DNA from: CAZMLC01 sp964567125
Lineage (GTDB): Bacteria > Verrucomicrobiota > Kiritimatiellia > RFP12 > UBA1067
Direction: 5' to 3'
Assembly (NCBI GenBank): GCA_964567125.1
Contig: CAZMLC010000008.1
Span: 1 to 55,808 of the forward strand
DNA length: 55,808 nt
Under the pieces are notes generated by a model. That model saw only the letters and a program-made list of their open reading frames with translations. It had not been told where the DNA came from and did not search any database. Position numbers and translations under genes: made by a program. Below, one piece after another: positions 1 through 8,706 of this stretch; the first letter of the stretch is position 1; each line of letters begins with the position of its first letter.

Positions 1-487
1 TATCCGTGAGAATCCGCAGAATTATGATCGGGTGGTACAGTGCGATGAGCCGCGCATGTTGGGCAATGCAAAACTGCTGAAACTGCCCACAATGGGGTTT
101 CTGGCGAGCCGGGGGCAGGGGCTTGGCGCACCAAGCCCGTGCCGACCCGGTGAGGCCATCATCTCGGGCTTCCTCTCGCCCATGGAGCGGGCGGTCTTCC
201 GGGATGGGCTGGCGCAGAAGCGGCCGCTGATCTGGGTGGTGCCTTTTGGCATGGGTTTGATGCATCAAACCCGTCCGGTCCAGGAGGCGCTTGCTGAGGG
301 ACGGCTGCTGCTGATCTCTCCGTTCCCCGACAGCATTGTTGCACCGAATGTCCAGCGGGCGGTGTGGTGCAACGAATATGTGCTGGCGCATTGCGACCGC
401 ATGGTGGTGGGTTATCTGAATCCGCGCGGGATGCTGGCCTGCGTTTTATCGGAGCGGCGGCCGGATCTGGAAGTCACCTATTTATGA
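1..487 (+). CDS. DprA/Smf-like Rossmann protein, C-terminal part (partial)
   Basis: The frame is open from the first bases of the window (from position 2), so this is the 3' end of a gene; the GTG at 32 is probably internal. The visible part has a Rossmann-type pattern: a short strand ending in SRG, an ISGFLSPMER segment, a hydrophobic strand PLIWVVPFG, and a later strand LLLISPFPD. This order resembles the DNA-processing protein A (DprA/Smf) fold, where a nucleotide-binding-like core binds single-stranded DNA. The match is by fold pattern only; the N-terminal half is missing. It could instead be a nucleoside/lysine-decarboxylase-like (LOG-type) Rossmann protein. It ends about 75 bases before the next gene, which has its own promoter. 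Confidence 0.5.
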   Translation, partial: IRENPQNYDRVVQCDEPRMLGNAKLLKLPTMGFLASRGQGLGAPSPCRPGEAIISGFLSPMERAVFRDGLAQKRPLIWVVPFGMGLMHQTRPVQEALAEGRLLLISPFPDSIVAPNVQRAVWCNEYVLAHCDRMVVGYLNPRGMLACVLSERRPDLEVTYL

Positions 488-497
488 CGTCCGGTGC

Positions 498-526
498 TTG
501 AGTTAGCCTTTTATTTCCTGTAAAAT
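498..526 (+). promoter_or_regulatory. Sigma-70-type promoter for the PQQ propeller gene
   Basis: TTGAGT (498-503) and TAAAAT (521-526) are separated by 17 bases in the gap between two genes. Transcription would start near 533, leaving a leader of about 30 bases with a GAAAGGAA ribosome-binding site before the ATG at 564. Confidence 0.55.
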
Positions 527-563
527 ACGCCTTTCTTCATGACTGCTTGAACGAAAGGAACGC

Positions 564-1865
564 ATGCATCGAACAACATGGATCTGCTGGGCCGGTATGG
601 CTGTTTTTTGTGCGTGGCAGGGGCTGGCTGAAACCTATCCCATGGTCGAGGCGAAAGCAGGCTGGGATACCACCTTGGCACCGCTGACGGTGCGAAAGGG
701 CGATTGGCCGTGGTGGCGGGGACCGAATCGCGATAACTGCGTGACCTCTGCGAAACCCGTGCCGACTGAATGGTCGGAGACGCGCAATGTCGCCTGGAAA
801 ACCGCGCTGCCCGGCGAGGGCCATTCCACACCGATCTTTGTGGGCGACCGCATCTATCTGACGAGTTGCGACAAAACCGAAAACGTGCTGTGGCTGATCG
901 CGCTGGAACGCGCGAACGGGCGTCTGCTGTGGGAAAAAGAGCTGGCGCGCGGTCCCTGGGGCAAATTGCACAAGGACAACAACTATGCCTCCGCGACCGT
1001 GGCGTGCGATGGCGAGCGCCTCTTTGTGCCCTTCCAGAATCCTGAGACGCTGGGGTTGCTGGCCACAGATCTGGACGGAAAAATTATCTGGAAGAAATTC
1101 ATCTTTGGATATGGCTGCGCGTGGGGTATTTCGACTTCGCCGCTACTCTACAAGTCCGCGGTCGTCCTGCCGGTTGAAGGCGCGCAGGGTTCCTGCTTCG
1201 TGGCGCTGAACCGCGCAACGGGCGCGGTGATTTACCGGCGGCCCTCGCTGCGCAAGGTGAAGGAGAGCTATGCCACGCCGACCGTGATGACGGTCAAGGG
1301 CCGCGACCAGTTCGTGATGGCGGGCGGCGAGGCGGCACGCGGCATCGACGCGCTGACCGGCGATCTGATCTGGGAGTGCAAGGGTCCTGCGGATTACAAC
1401 GTGGCCACGCCCGTGATGTACCGCGACATCGTCTACGTGACGGGCGGCTATCCGCAACACGCCTTCCTCGCGATCCGCGCGGATGGAATTGGCGATGTGA
1501 CAGGCAGCGAGCGCGTGCTCTGGAAGGGCGATGCCAAGGCGGGCTATGTGCCGTCGCCCGTGCTGGTGGACGGCGTGATCTACGCAGTCAACGACAAGGG
1601 CCTCTTCCGCGCCTACGATGCGCTGACAGGAAAAATCTTCTGGGAGCACGATCTGAACGCGTCGTTTTATTCCTCGCCGCTCTGGGTGAACAAGCAGATT
1701 TATGTGTTTGACCGCAAGGGGAACGGCTATGTGTTGCCGGCGTCGCCGACGAAGGGGGCGATTACGACCAACACGCTGGGATCAGCGGTCTGTGCATCGC
1801 CTGTGGCGATTGATGGAAAACTGTATGTGCGGACGGCAACGGATCTCTACTGCATTGCCAAATAA
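564..1865 (+). CDS. Secreted PQQ-type beta-propeller repeat protein
   Basis: 433 residues with an N-terminal signal peptide (hydrophobic stretch, then cleavage near the Ala-Glu after residue 20). The mature start carries the WPWWRGPNRD motif and a WSETRNVAWKTALPG segment that mark a family of secreted eight-bladed PQQ-like propellers common in planctomycetes and Verrucomicrobia. Repeats with the W-x-x-x-L/G-R-L-L-W pattern (for example RLLWEKEL, GDLIWECKG, GKIFWEHDL) recur through the chain. Proteins of this kind look like BamB but are usually periplasmic proteins of unknown function; a PQQ-dependent dehydrogenase is unlikely because catalytic residues cannot be assigned. The ATG has a good ribosome-binding site. 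The next gene follows after 24 bases, so they probably share a transcript. Confidence 0.8.
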   Translation: MHRTTWICWAGMAVFCAWQGLAETYPMVEAKAGWDTTLAPLTVRKGDWPWWRGPNRDNCVTSAKPVPTEWSETRNVAWKTALPGEGHSTPIFVGDRIYLTSCDKTENVLWLIALERANGRLLWEKELARGPWGKLHKDNNYASATVACDGERLFVPFQNPETLGLLATDLDGKIIWKKFIFGYGCAWGISTSPLLYKSAVVLPVEGAQGSCFVALNRATGAVIYRRPSLRKVKESYATPTVMTVKGRDQFVMAGGEAARGIDALTGDLIWECKGPADYNVATPVMYRDIVYVTGGYPQHAFLAIRADGIGDVTGSERVLWKGDAKAGYVPSPVLVDGVIYAVNDKGLFRAYDALTGKIFWEHDLNASFYSSPLWVNKQIYVFDRKGNGYVLPASPTKGAITTNTLGSAVCASPVAIDGKLYVRTATDLYCIAK

Positions 1866-1889
1866 GGGAAAGACCAGGTTAAGAAGCGA

Positions 1890-3860
1890 ATGAACGATTT
1901 TAGAGGGATGGTGCGGCTCTGGCGCTGCGGGGTGTTCGTGGGGATTCTTGCTGTGGCAGGCCGGACGGCTGCCGCACCTGCGGTGGTCGTGGCAGGCCAT
2001 GCGTCTGTCGCGGCGAGCGAGCGGCGTTTCGTGCTGGCGCTCTCCAAGCATGTGGAACGGTGGTACGGCGAAGCGGGCGTGCCGTGTGTGGCCACGGATG
2101 ACCGCGATCTCGACCGTGCGCTGGTGGGGAAGAAAGTCGCGGTGCTCGTCTCGCTGACCGCGCCGGGAGCGGCGCAGATCGCGGCGCTGCGCGCCTTTGT
2201 GCAGCGCGGCGGAAAGCTGATTGTCTGTTATTCGTCATCGCCGGAACTGGCTGCCCTGATGGGCGTGAAGTGCATCGGATATCAGCGCGGCTCGACGGAT
2301 GGCCGCTGGTCGCAGATGCGGTTTACAGGCGCAGCGCCGCAGGGCGTTCCCGAGGTGGTCTTGCAGACCTCGGCCAACCTCTTTCTGGTGCAGCCGATCA
2401 AGGGGCAGTCCACGGTGTTGGCGTGGTGGCATGACCGGCAGGGTCGTCAGACGTCGGAGCCGGCGTGGTTGACCTCGCATGCGGGTTACTGGATGACGCA
2501 CGTGCTGTCGGGCGATGGCGACACCGAGGCGAAATCGCGGCTGATGCTGGCTTTGACCGCGGCGCACGATCCGAGTCTCTGGATTCCGGCTGCGCAGCGC
2601 AAATTGAGTCAGGCGCGCACGGCCTGCGGTACAGAGGGGCCGCATCCGCTGAAAATGCGCGCGGAGAAGGTGTCGGATCCGACGCGGCGCGGCCGTGCGA
2701 CAGCAGCGGCCATGGGCGCGGAGAAGGCGGAGGCCACGGCGCAGAGCCTGCTCGCGATGCGGCGGGGCTATGAGGCGTGGGAGATGGCCAACGAGCTGCG
2801 CGGGCGGATGTTCGATGTCTACGGCTTGCTGCAGACGCCGCGCGCGGGTGAGATCCGTGCGATCTGGGATCATTCGGGGCAGGGCATCTATCCGGGCAAC
2901 TGGGCCAAGACCTGCCGGCTGCTCAAGGACGCGGGCTTTACCGATCTCTACGTGAATGTGGCCGGTGCGGGGTTCGCGCACTATGCCAGCAGCGTGCTGC
3001 CGCGGTCGCGCGTGGTCGAGGAACAGGGCGATCAGCTGCAGGCCTGTATCGAGGCGGCCCGTCCCGTGGGGTTGCGCGTGCATGCGTGGATCTTGTGTTT
3101 TTCGACGGAGGGGAGTTCGAGCGACAGGCTGGAGCTCTTCCGCAAGCGGGGCTGGCTGCTGACCGCGGAAGATGGCTCGCCGCGTCCGTGGCTCGATCCT
3201 GGGGTGCCGGCGGTGCGCGCCTACCTGGTCGATGCGGTCCGCGAGATGGCGACGCGCTATCCGACGACGGGCATCCATTTGGATTTCGTACGCTATCCGG
3301 ATTTCAATTCGAGTTTGGGACCCAGCGTGCGTGCGGCCTTTGAAAAGCAAATTGGCAAGCGGTTGACGAACTGGCCGGATGCGGTCAAGTCCGGCGGTTC
3401 TGCGCGCGCGGCCTTTTTGCGGTGGCGGGTAAGCAACGTGACCGATTTCGTGCAGGCGGCGCGGCGCGCGGTGAAGCGCGAGGCAGCGGGCAAAGTGATG
3501 ACCGCTGCGGTCTTCGGCAAATATCCGTCCTGTGTGGATGCGGTGGGTCAGGATTGGGAATCGTGGCTGAAGCTCGGGCTGCTCGATTACGTGGCGCCGA
3601 TGAACTACACGGAGGACAAGGGCCGCTACGCCGAGTGGCTGGCGCAGCAGACGCGCACGCGGACGCAGGCCATGAAAGTTATCTCCGGCATTGGCGTGAC
3701 GGCTGCGGAGAGCCGCTTGACGCCGGCCGAGGTGATGGACCAGGTCCAGGCGGCGCGCCGTGCGGGCGCTGCGGGTTTTGCCTTATTTAAGTTGGATACT
3801 GCGGTGCGCAAGGATGTTTTGCCGGTGTTGCGCTTAGGCGTGACCGCGCCTGTCCAGTAA
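1890..3860 (+). CDS. Family-10-like glycoside hydrolase (GHL10/DUF187 type), secreted
   Basis: 656 residues with a signal peptide (hydrophobic segment about residues 8-28). Residues about 30-230 look like a Rossmann/class I amidotransferase-like region (VAVLVSLTAPGAAQIAALRAFVQRG is the type of pattern; not a confident call). From about residue 325 a TIM barrel of the GHL10 (DUF187) type begins: EIRAIWDHSGQG, then LLKDAGFTDLYVNV, the central GIHLDFVRYPD motif near residue 465, and a later LDYVAPMNYTED. GHL10 members are thought to act on glycans, peptidoglycan-derived saccharides among them, but substrate cannot be read here. The gene sits between a PQQ propeller and tsaB in one direction; the tsaB ATG follows 9 bases after the stop. 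Confidence 0.8.
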   Translation: MNDFRGMVRLWRCGVFVGILAVAGRTAAAPAVVVAGHASVAASERRFVLALSKHVERWYGEAGVPCVATDDRDLDRALVGKKVAVLVSLTAPGAAQIAALRAFVQRGGKLIVCYSSSPELAALMGVKCIGYQRGSTDGRWSQMRFTGAAPQGVPEVVLQTSANLFLVQPIKGQSTVLAWWHDRQGRQTSEPAWLTSHAGYWMTHVLSGDGDTEAKSRLMLALTAAHDPSLWIPAAQRKLSQARTACGTEGPHPLKMRAEKVSDPTRRGRATAAAMGAEKAEATAQSLLAMRRGYEAWEMANELRGRMFDVYGLLQTPRAGEIRAIWDHSGQGIYPGNWAKTCRLLKDAGFTDLYVNVAGAGFAHYASSVLPRSRVVEEQGDQLQACIEAARPVGLRVHAWILCFSTEGSSSDRLELFRKRGWLLTAEDGSPRPWLDPGVPAVRAYLVDAVREMATRYPTTGIHLDFVRYPDFNSSLGPSVRAAFEKQIGKRLTNWPDAVKSGGSARAAFLRWRVSNVTDFVQAARRAVKREAAGKVMTAAVFGKYPSCVDAVGQDWESWLKLGLLDYVAPMNYTEDKGRYAEWLAQQTRTRTQAMKVISGIGVTAAESRLTPAEVMDQVQAARRAGAAGFALFKLDTAVRKDVLPVLRLGVTAPVQ

Positions 3861-3869
3861 GGAGTAAAC

Positions 3870-4553
3870 ATGGTTACGTTGGTTGTTGATCGTTCGTCTG
3901 CGCGTCCGGGGTTCGCGGTGCTCCGGGAGGGTCGCGTTGTTTCTGCGCATACCTGGGAGGGCGAACCTTCGCGTGCGCCGCAGTGGACTGCGGAGATCGG
4001 TGTGTTGCTGCAGCAGGACGGCTTGACCTGGAACGATTTTGAGCAGTATATCGGCGGTATAGGGCCGGGATCGTTTTCCGGCATCCGCGGGGCGCTCGCC
4101 TTTTTAAACGGATTGGCGCTGCCCTTCAAAACACCGGTGTATGGCGTCTCGAGCGCAGCGGCGCTGGCTGTGGAGGCGGCACAAAGCGCAGGGGAACGGG
4201 TGACCGTGATCGGCGATGCGCGGCGCAACACGCTCTGGGTGGCGCAGTTCCAGGTGGTCGATCGTGAACGCGGCGCGATTCAGCGGATGACGGGCGCGGC
4301 GCTGACGCATACGGCGGAGGATTTCACGTTGATCGCACCGGATCAGCTGGCTGCGCTGTGCGTGCCGGGCACGACGGTGATTTCACCGGACTGGGCTCGG
4401 TTGGAAGGCGCCTTGCGCGCCGCGGTGCAGCCGGGCGTGCGCCTGGTGGAGCACACGGTCTATCCCTCGGCCGCATGGATCGGACGCTTGGCCCTGGCGG
4501 GTACCCATACGGCACAGGAACCCTTGCCGATCTATCTGCATCCAGCGGTATGA
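3870..4553 (+). CDS. tsaB: tRNA threonylcarbamoyladenosine biosynthesis protein TsaB
   Basis: 227 residues of the ASKHA fold. The diagnostic segment GIGPGSFSGIRGAL lies near residues 64-77, and the protein opens with the LVVDRSSARPGFAVL strand in the position of the D-T-S motif of the family. TsaB is the partner of TsaD in the cytoplasmic complex that makes t6A37 on ANN-decoding tRNAs; it is a non-catalytic scaffold. Length is normal. An AAGGAG ribosome-binding site precedes the ATG. The stop overlaps the ATG of the next gene by four bases (ATGA at 4550-4553), so translation is probably coupled although the functions are unrelated. The D-T-S motif is altered to D-R-S, which is unusual. Confidence 0.88.
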   Translation: MVTLVVDRSSARPGFAVLREGRVVSAHTWEGEPSRAPQWTAEIGVLLQQDGLTWNDFEQYIGGIGPGSFSGIRGALAFLNGLALPFKTPVYGVSSAAALAVEAAQSAGERVTVIGDARRNTLWVAQFQVVDRERGAIQRMTGAALTHTAEDFTLIAPDQLAALCVPGTTVISPDWARLEGALRAAVQPGVRLVEHTVYPSAAWIGRLALAGTHTAQEPLPIYLHPAV

Positions 4554-6271
4554 AAAATATTTTCTCCAGTTTGCTGAGTCTCTGCCTCTGCATCGCGGTT
4601 CAAGCGCAGGAGCATACCTATACGCGAAGCATGGATCGCGTGGGTAGCATGGATCCGATCGAGGGCATTTCCCTGTATGCGGCGCGGGCGATCAAGCTGC
4701 AGTATGAGACTCTGCTGGAATATGACTATGTGGCGCGGCCGTATCGGCTGATCCCGAGCTTGGCTGAGGCGCTGCCGGAGGTGGATGCCACGGGCCGCAT
4801 CTACACCTTCCGCATCCGGCGCACGGCGCAATTCCATCCGGATCCCTGCTTTGGACTTGACGCTGCAGGCGCGCCGCGCGGCCGGCCGGTGACGGCGCAC
4901 GATGTGGTCTATTCGCTGAAACGGCTGGTCGATCGAAAACTGCCGACAGCCGGCGCATGGATCGTGGAGGATAAGATTCTGGGGCTGAAAGCCTTTGCCG
5001 AGGCGTCAGGCCGCGCAGCTGCCACAGACTATGCGCAGCCCGTGGCCGGGTTGCGCATCGTGGATGCGCAGACGGTGCAGATCACGTTGAACGAACCGCT
5101 CTACGTCTTTCCCTTTTCCATGACCATGGCCTGCACGGCCATTGTTCCGCACGAGGCAATCGCGTACTACGGCGCGGATTTCGGTCAGCATCCGGTCGGG
5201 TCGGGACCGTATCGTCTGACGGCCTGGCGGCGCAACCACCAGATGACCTTTGCGCGCGTGGCAGCCTGGCCGGGCTGGAAGGAGGGGCCGGCCGCGTTTG
5301 CAGCCAGCGACGATCGCGTTCCCTTTGACACCGTGATTTACCGGACCATCGAGGATGTCTCGACGCAGTGGATCTGCTTTCTGGCGGGCGAGCTCGACTT
5401 CCTCGGCGAAGTCTCGCGCGACAACTGGGATGCCGTGATCGATCCGTCGGGCGGCATTACGGCGGATCTGCAGGCGCGCGGCATCTCACTGTATTCCATC
5501 GCGGCGCTGGAGGTGGCCTACATCGGCTTTAACATGGATGATCCCGTGGTGGGACCGAACAAGAAGTTGCGTCAGGCGCTCAACTGCGCCTTCCACGGTC
5601 AGGCCTGGGAACGCTTCTACAACAACCGCGTCGAGGCAGCCGACGGCGCGGTGCCGCGCGGCGTCATGGGCTATGCGGAGCAGTCCTTTCCTTACCGTTA
5701 CAATCTGGAGCTGGCGAAGCGCTTGATGGTGGAGGCTGGCTATCCGGGGGGCATTGATCCGCAGACGGGGCGGCGGCTGGTTCTGACCTTGGATCTGGGG
5801 CGGGCCTCGCAGGATATGCGCGAGACCGTTGAGCTGCTGACAGCCTTTTACGCGAAGATCGGTGTACAGCTGCAGGCGCAGTATCACAACTGGCCGGTGT
5901 TTCTCAAGCGGGTTTCCGAGCGGCGTTCGCAGCTTTTCCGCATGGGGTGGGTGGGCGACTATTCCGATCCCGAGAATTTCATGATGACCTTCTATGGCAA
6001 GAACGTCTCGCCGGGCGCTAATCGTGTCAACTACGTAAATCCTGCCTTTGACACGGTTTTCGAGCGGGCGATCCGTGAGCCCGACAGTGGGCGCAGGGCC
6101 GCGCATTGGGCTGAGGCGCAGGCCATTATCCGCGAGGATTGTCCCTGGGTCTTCCTGCACTTCCCCAAGGCCTACAGTTTGTGTCACCGGCGCGTACTCA
6201 ACTACTGTCCGACGGATTTTGTCGATGGCACGGAAAAATACCTGCGGTGCCTGCGGATGGACCCACGATAG
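4550..6271 (+). CDS. ABC transporter substrate-binding protein, family 5 (peptide/nickel type)
   Basis: 573 residues from the ATG that overlaps the tsaB stop; a longer frame starts upstream, but only this start gives a clean signal peptide (hydrophobic core SLLSLCLCIAV, then AQA/Q). The body follows the SBP_bac_5 layout: an N-terminal lobe with the ALPEVDATGRIYTFRIR region, RPVTAHDVVYSLKRLVD, the HPVGSGPYRLTAWRRN motif, FNMDDPVVGPNKKLRQALN, and a C-terminal WVGDYSDPENFM strand. Such proteins deliver oligopeptides or related ligands to a Dpp/Opp-type ABC importer from the periplasm. No permease or ATPase gene lies beside it in this window, so it is either an orphan or its partners are elsewhere. 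Confidence 0.88.
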   Translation: MKNIFSSLLSLCLCIAVQAQEHTYTRSMDRVGSMDPIEGISLYAARAIKLQYETLLEYDYVARPYRLIPSLAEALPEVDATGRIYTFRIRRTAQFHPDPCFGLDAAGAPRGRPVTAHDVVYSLKRLVDRKLPTAGAWIVEDKILGLKAFAEASGRAAATDYAQPVAGLRIVDAQTVQITLNEPLYVFPFSMTMACTAIVPHEAIAYYGADFGQHPVGSGPYRLTAWRRNHQMTFARVAAWPGWKEGPAAFAASDDRVPFDTVIYRTIEDVSTQWICFLAGELDFLGEVSRDNWDAVIDPSGGITADLQARGISLYSIAALEVAYIGFNMDDPVVGPNKKLRQALNCAFHGQAWERFYNNRVEAADGAVPRGVMGYAEQSFPYRYNLELAKRLMVEAGYPGGIDPQTGRRLVLTLDLGRASQDMRETVELLTAFYAKIGVQLQAQYHNWPVFLKRVSERRSQLFRMGWVGDYSDPENFMMTFYGKNVSPGANRVNYVNPAFDTVFERAIREPDSGRRAAHWAEAQAIIREDCPWVFLHFPKAYSLCHRRVLNYCPTDFVDGTEKYLRCLRMDPR

Positions 6272-6325
6272 GGATGGATGCCTAGCCTACGGCTGCGCGG
6301 TTCGATCCTGCGGATGACAGTTTCA

Positions 6326-6339
6326 TGACAAACTTGTCA
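6326..6339. promoter_or_regulatory. Palindromic operator-like site upstream of the pilus operon
   Basis: TGACAA and TTGTCA are exact inverted arms separated by two bases. The site lies 15 bases upstream of the putative -35 box of the pilus operon, a place used by activators. No regulator is identified, so function is inferred from position only. Confidence 0.3.
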
Positions 6340-6354
6340 GGTTCGATTTCGTGG

Positions 6355-6384
6355 TTGCAGAAGGTCTCGAAAATCGGCTATGAT
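6355..6384 (+). promoter_or_regulatory. Promoter of the Tad/Flp pilus operon
   Basis: TTGCAG (6355-6360) and TATGAT (6379-6384) are 18 bases apart. The -10 box ends seven bases before the ATG at 6392, so the transcript would start at or next to the start codon, and no ribosome-binding site is visible. This suggests a leaderless message and favours 6392 over the upstream ATG at 6380, which lies inside the -10 box. Confidence 0.45.
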
Positions 6385-6391
6385 TCACCGT

Positions 6392-6574
6392 ATGAATATG
6401 TTGACGAGTGGACGACAGCATAAACGAAGAGGGCGCAGAGGTCAGGCGATGATCGAGTATGTGGTTGTACTCGTGGCTTTTTTGCTTGTTTCAACGATTT
6501 TCGCCCTCTTGTTGTTCACGGTTCGTCAGCAATCAAATCGCACGCTGAACTTGGTCGCGTCGGAATATCCGTGA
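6392..6574 (+). CDS. Flp-like type IVb prepilin, first copy
   Basis: 60 residues: a basic leader rich in Arg and Lys, then GQAMIEYVVVLV and one hydrophobic helix. The Gly followed by Glu at +5 and Tyr at +6 is the processing motif of Flp/TadE-type prepilins, cut after Gly by a TadV/CpaA-type peptidase. The mature chain is about 40 residues, in the size range of Flp major pilins. The stop (TGA 6572-6574) is followed at once by the next prepilin-like gene. It is the first gene of a locus that continues with TadG/TadE-like, CpaB, CpaF and TadB genes, which supports a pilin role. Which of the two Flp-like genes is the major subunit cannot be told. Confidence 0.65.
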   Translation: MNMLTSGRQHKRRGRRGQAMIEYVVVLVAFLLVSTIFALLLFTVRQQSNRTLNLVASEYP

Positions 6575-6606
6575 CCCAGGGTGTGGGCGTAATGAGGAGC
6601 ATGTCT

Positions 6607-6722
6607 ATGGTAGCACGTAAATCACGTCGGAACGGTCAGACGATGGTGGAATACATCATCATCGTGGTTCTTATCGCCATCACGTTGCTGGTGATCTTCT
6701 CACGGTTCAGCAAGGCGACGGG
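6607..6722 (+). CDS. Flp-like type IVb prepilin, second copy (cut by assembly gap)
   Basis: The frame is open from a GTG at 6571, but the best start is the ATG at 6607, seven bases after AGGAG. The leader MVARKSRRNG is followed by QTMVEYIIIVVLIAITL, again with Glu +5 and Tyr +6 after the Gly, the exact Flp processing pattern. The gene runs into the 100-N gap at 6723, so its end is unknown; a normal Flp pilin would stop within a few codons of the gap. The open frame continues across the Ns into unrelated sequence, but that fusion is probably an artefact of the arbitrary gap length. Confidence 0.65.
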
Positions 6723-6822
6723 NNNNNNNNNNNNNNNNNNNNNNNNNNNNNNNNNNNNNNNNNNNNNNNNNNNNNNNNNNNNNNNNNNNNNNNNNNNNNN
6801 NNNNNNNNNNNNNNNNNNNNNN
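6723..6822. other. Assembly gap (100 N)
   Basis: Exactly 100 N, a conventional placeholder for a gap of unknown size. It probably hides the end of the second Flp-like prepilin and the start of the following gene. Confidence 0.98.
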
Positions 6823-7314
6823 GGGTTCAATCACTGGATGGTCGACAAGAGCGCGCGCGTCGCGGCGATCCCGTCGTCGGGCAAGCGGCTCACGCCGGCG
6901 TTGACCGGTATCGATACCGCGCTCCATGCGCTGCTCAGTCAGAATCGGATCGGCGATATCTGGGATCAGGCGCTGGCCACGACGCCGCAATCCGCGGCGT
7001 CGATCGTTGAAGCGGCGCGCGTGCCTGACTACATGGCGAGCATCAACGAGCCGACAGGCAATGAGGTCCTGAACTACGAGGGCTGGGAGACCCTGACCGT
7101 GAATATCGACGAGCCGGTCAATCTCGATGGCACGGCGCCGGGTCAGCTGACCGTGCGCGTGTTTCAGGATCAGGCGCTGCTGCTGCCGCGCGAAGGGCTG
7201 GTTGAGGGCGAGATCCGGCCGATCGATCCGGACAATCCCGAGCGGATGCGGTTGCGCGGCGAATATGCGATCGAGAGTCATTATCCCCTTTACCTGGAGG
7301 ATATGGGATGGTAA
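6823..7314 (+). CDS. Unknown Tad-locus protein, 3' part only
   Basis: 163 codons are visible after the gap, with no membrane helix. The sequence is acidic with short beta-rich stretches (ETLTVNIDEPVNL, GQLTVRVFQDQALLL) and ends LYLEDMGW. I do not recognise a family. Its stop overlaps the start of the TadG-like gene by seven bases, and the GGAGG that serves that gene lies inside this one, so the two are translationally coupled and belong to the same operon. It may be the secreted part of a TadE/TadG-like minor pseudopilin whose N-terminal helix lies in the gap. Confidence 0.5.
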   Translation, partial: GFNHWMVDKSARVAAIPSSGKRLTPALTGIDTALHALLSQNRIGDIWDQALATTPQSAASIVEAARVPDYMASINEPTGNEVLNYEGWETLTVNIDEPVNLDGTAPGQLTVRVFQDQALLLPREGLVEGEIRPIDPDNPERMRLRGEYAIESHYPLYLEDMGW

Positions 7315-8705
7315 AGCGCTCCGGACAGGCGATCATCTTTCTGCTGCTTGCATTGACCGTGCTGGTCTTTATCCTGATGTTGAATGTGGATCTGCATCGG
7401 ATCATCCAGCGCAAGGATCAGGCGCAGAATGCGGGCGATGCCGCGGCCTTGGCAGCGGCGCGCTGGCAGGGAACCACGCTGAATCTGATCGGCGAGCTCA
7501 ATCTGATGCATGCGCTTGCCTTGGCCACGGCGGTGCCGGACGAGGCGGCGATCAGCGCCATCACCAATATGCAGGCGCGGCTCAGTTTCACCGGACCTTT
7601 GGCCGGACTCTACGCGGCGCAGCTGGCGGCGAAAAACAATCACATCTATGTGGACGAGGGCATGACGCAGCTGCTTAAGGAGCATGCGGAGACCATCCGG
7701 ACGCAATACACGGCCAACGTGGATCCGGACACCGAATATTTTAAGGAGCCCTGGACTGGCGCCTGGGTTGAGTATGCGACCATGCTGGATGCTATTGTCG
7801 CGGACGGCATTGCGGCGGGACCGGACAACATGCAGCTTTTCACGGATCCCGAGGGCGGCCACATCCTCTATACCAAGGAGTTCTATGAAGCGGTGACGGG
7901 AAAGAGCTGGTGCTGGTTCTATCTGTTTCATCGCGGTCTTCTGGAGAGCTACAGCTCCTATCACGACTGGCCTCCGGTTCCGGAACCCGATGCCAATCAG
8001 TACACGGATTGTGAAATTTTCGGATTGGGCGTGATGCCCTTTGCCAGCACGCTGGAGATGCTCTATACGCCCGAGGCGATTGCGACGCTGGTTAACAATG
8101 CCAATCTGGGGCCTGTCACGGCGGAGCAGTTCAGGACCAATCAGATGGATCGCGCGGAGACCTGGTATTTTTACCGTCCCGACCGCTGGAGCGAATGGAC
8201 GCGCATCAAGCCCGAGGGTGAAGATGCCTTTCCTGTGGCCGGTACTGTGCGCGAGGAGTACGACTATGCGGGTGCGGATGTCGTCGTGCGCGTGGAGGCG
8301 AGCGTGGATCGCATGACGCCGGGCGTGCGGCGCGAAGACAAGGTGATCTGGACCGCAGCGGCTAAGCCCTTCGGGTATGTGGAGAGCGACGGCGATAAGG
8401 TACGCCCGAGTGGTTTTATTTTGCCGGCGTTTCGCGCGGTGCGCTTGATTCCGATGGATGCGGCATCGGGATCGGAGAACGCTTCGTCCGATGTGGAGTG
8501 GGTGTATCACGTCAAAAACCATCTCAAAGGCTACTTGGAGGTCGGACCGCAGAGCTCGTCCTGCAAATATTGTCAGGCACTGTCGATGTGGGAGCAGGCC
8601 TCCTTCCGTCACGAGGGCGTGAACTGGTTGTCGACCAACAGCGCGTCGTGCAAAATGCCCTCTTCGGGCGGACGGCGCGGCGGCGGTACACGGAGGGGAC
8701 ACTGA
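7308..8705 (+). CDS. TadG-like pilus assembly protein
   Basis: 465 residues. The N-terminus has the short leader MVKRSG, then QAIIFLLLALTVLVFILML, one membrane helix, followed by the HRIIQRKDQAQNAGDAAALAAAR segment. That helix plus the D-A-A-A-L-A-A-A motif is typical of the TadG / 'putative Flp pilus-assembly TadE/G-like' N-terminal domain. The rest (about 400 residues) is periplasmic and not assigned; TadG proteins often carry a von Willebrand A domain, but no MIDAS DxSxS motif is visible here. Glu +5 of pilins is absent, so it may stay unprocessed in the membrane. GGAGG at 7296-7300 is its ribosome-binding site. The next gene starts one base after its stop. Confidence 0.7.
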   Translation: MVKRSGQAIIFLLLALTVLVFILMLNVDLHRIIQRKDQAQNAGDAAALAAARWQGTTLNLIGELNLMHALALATAVPDEAAISAITNMQARLSFTGPLAGLYAAQLAAKNNHIYVDEGMTQLLKEHAETIRTQYTANVDPDTEYFKEPWTGAWVEYATMLDAIVADGIAAGPDNMQLFTDPEGGHILYTKEFYEAVTGKSWCWFYLFHRGLLESYSSYHDWPPVPEPDANQYTDCEIFGLGVMPFASTLEMLYTPEAIATLVNNANLGPVTAEQFRTNQMDRAETWYFYRPDRWSEWTRIKPEGEDAFPVAGTVREEYDYAGADVVVRVEASVDRMTPGVRREDKVIWTAAAKPFGYVESDGDKVRPSGFILPAFRAVRLIPMDAASGSENASSDVEWVYHVKNHLKGYLEVGPQSSSCKYCQALSMWEQASFRHEGVNWLSTNSASCKMPSSGGRRGGGTRRGH

Positions 8706-8706
8706 T

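Noticed and set aside
2235..3350. Long minus-strand open frame inside the GHL10-type gene
   Set aside because: It is rich in Arg and His as expected for an antisense shadow in GC-rich coding DNA and carries no signature.
6571..7314. A single 247-residue protein across the N gap
   Set aside because: The continuity depends on the arbitrary 100-N placeholder; the two sides look like different proteins.
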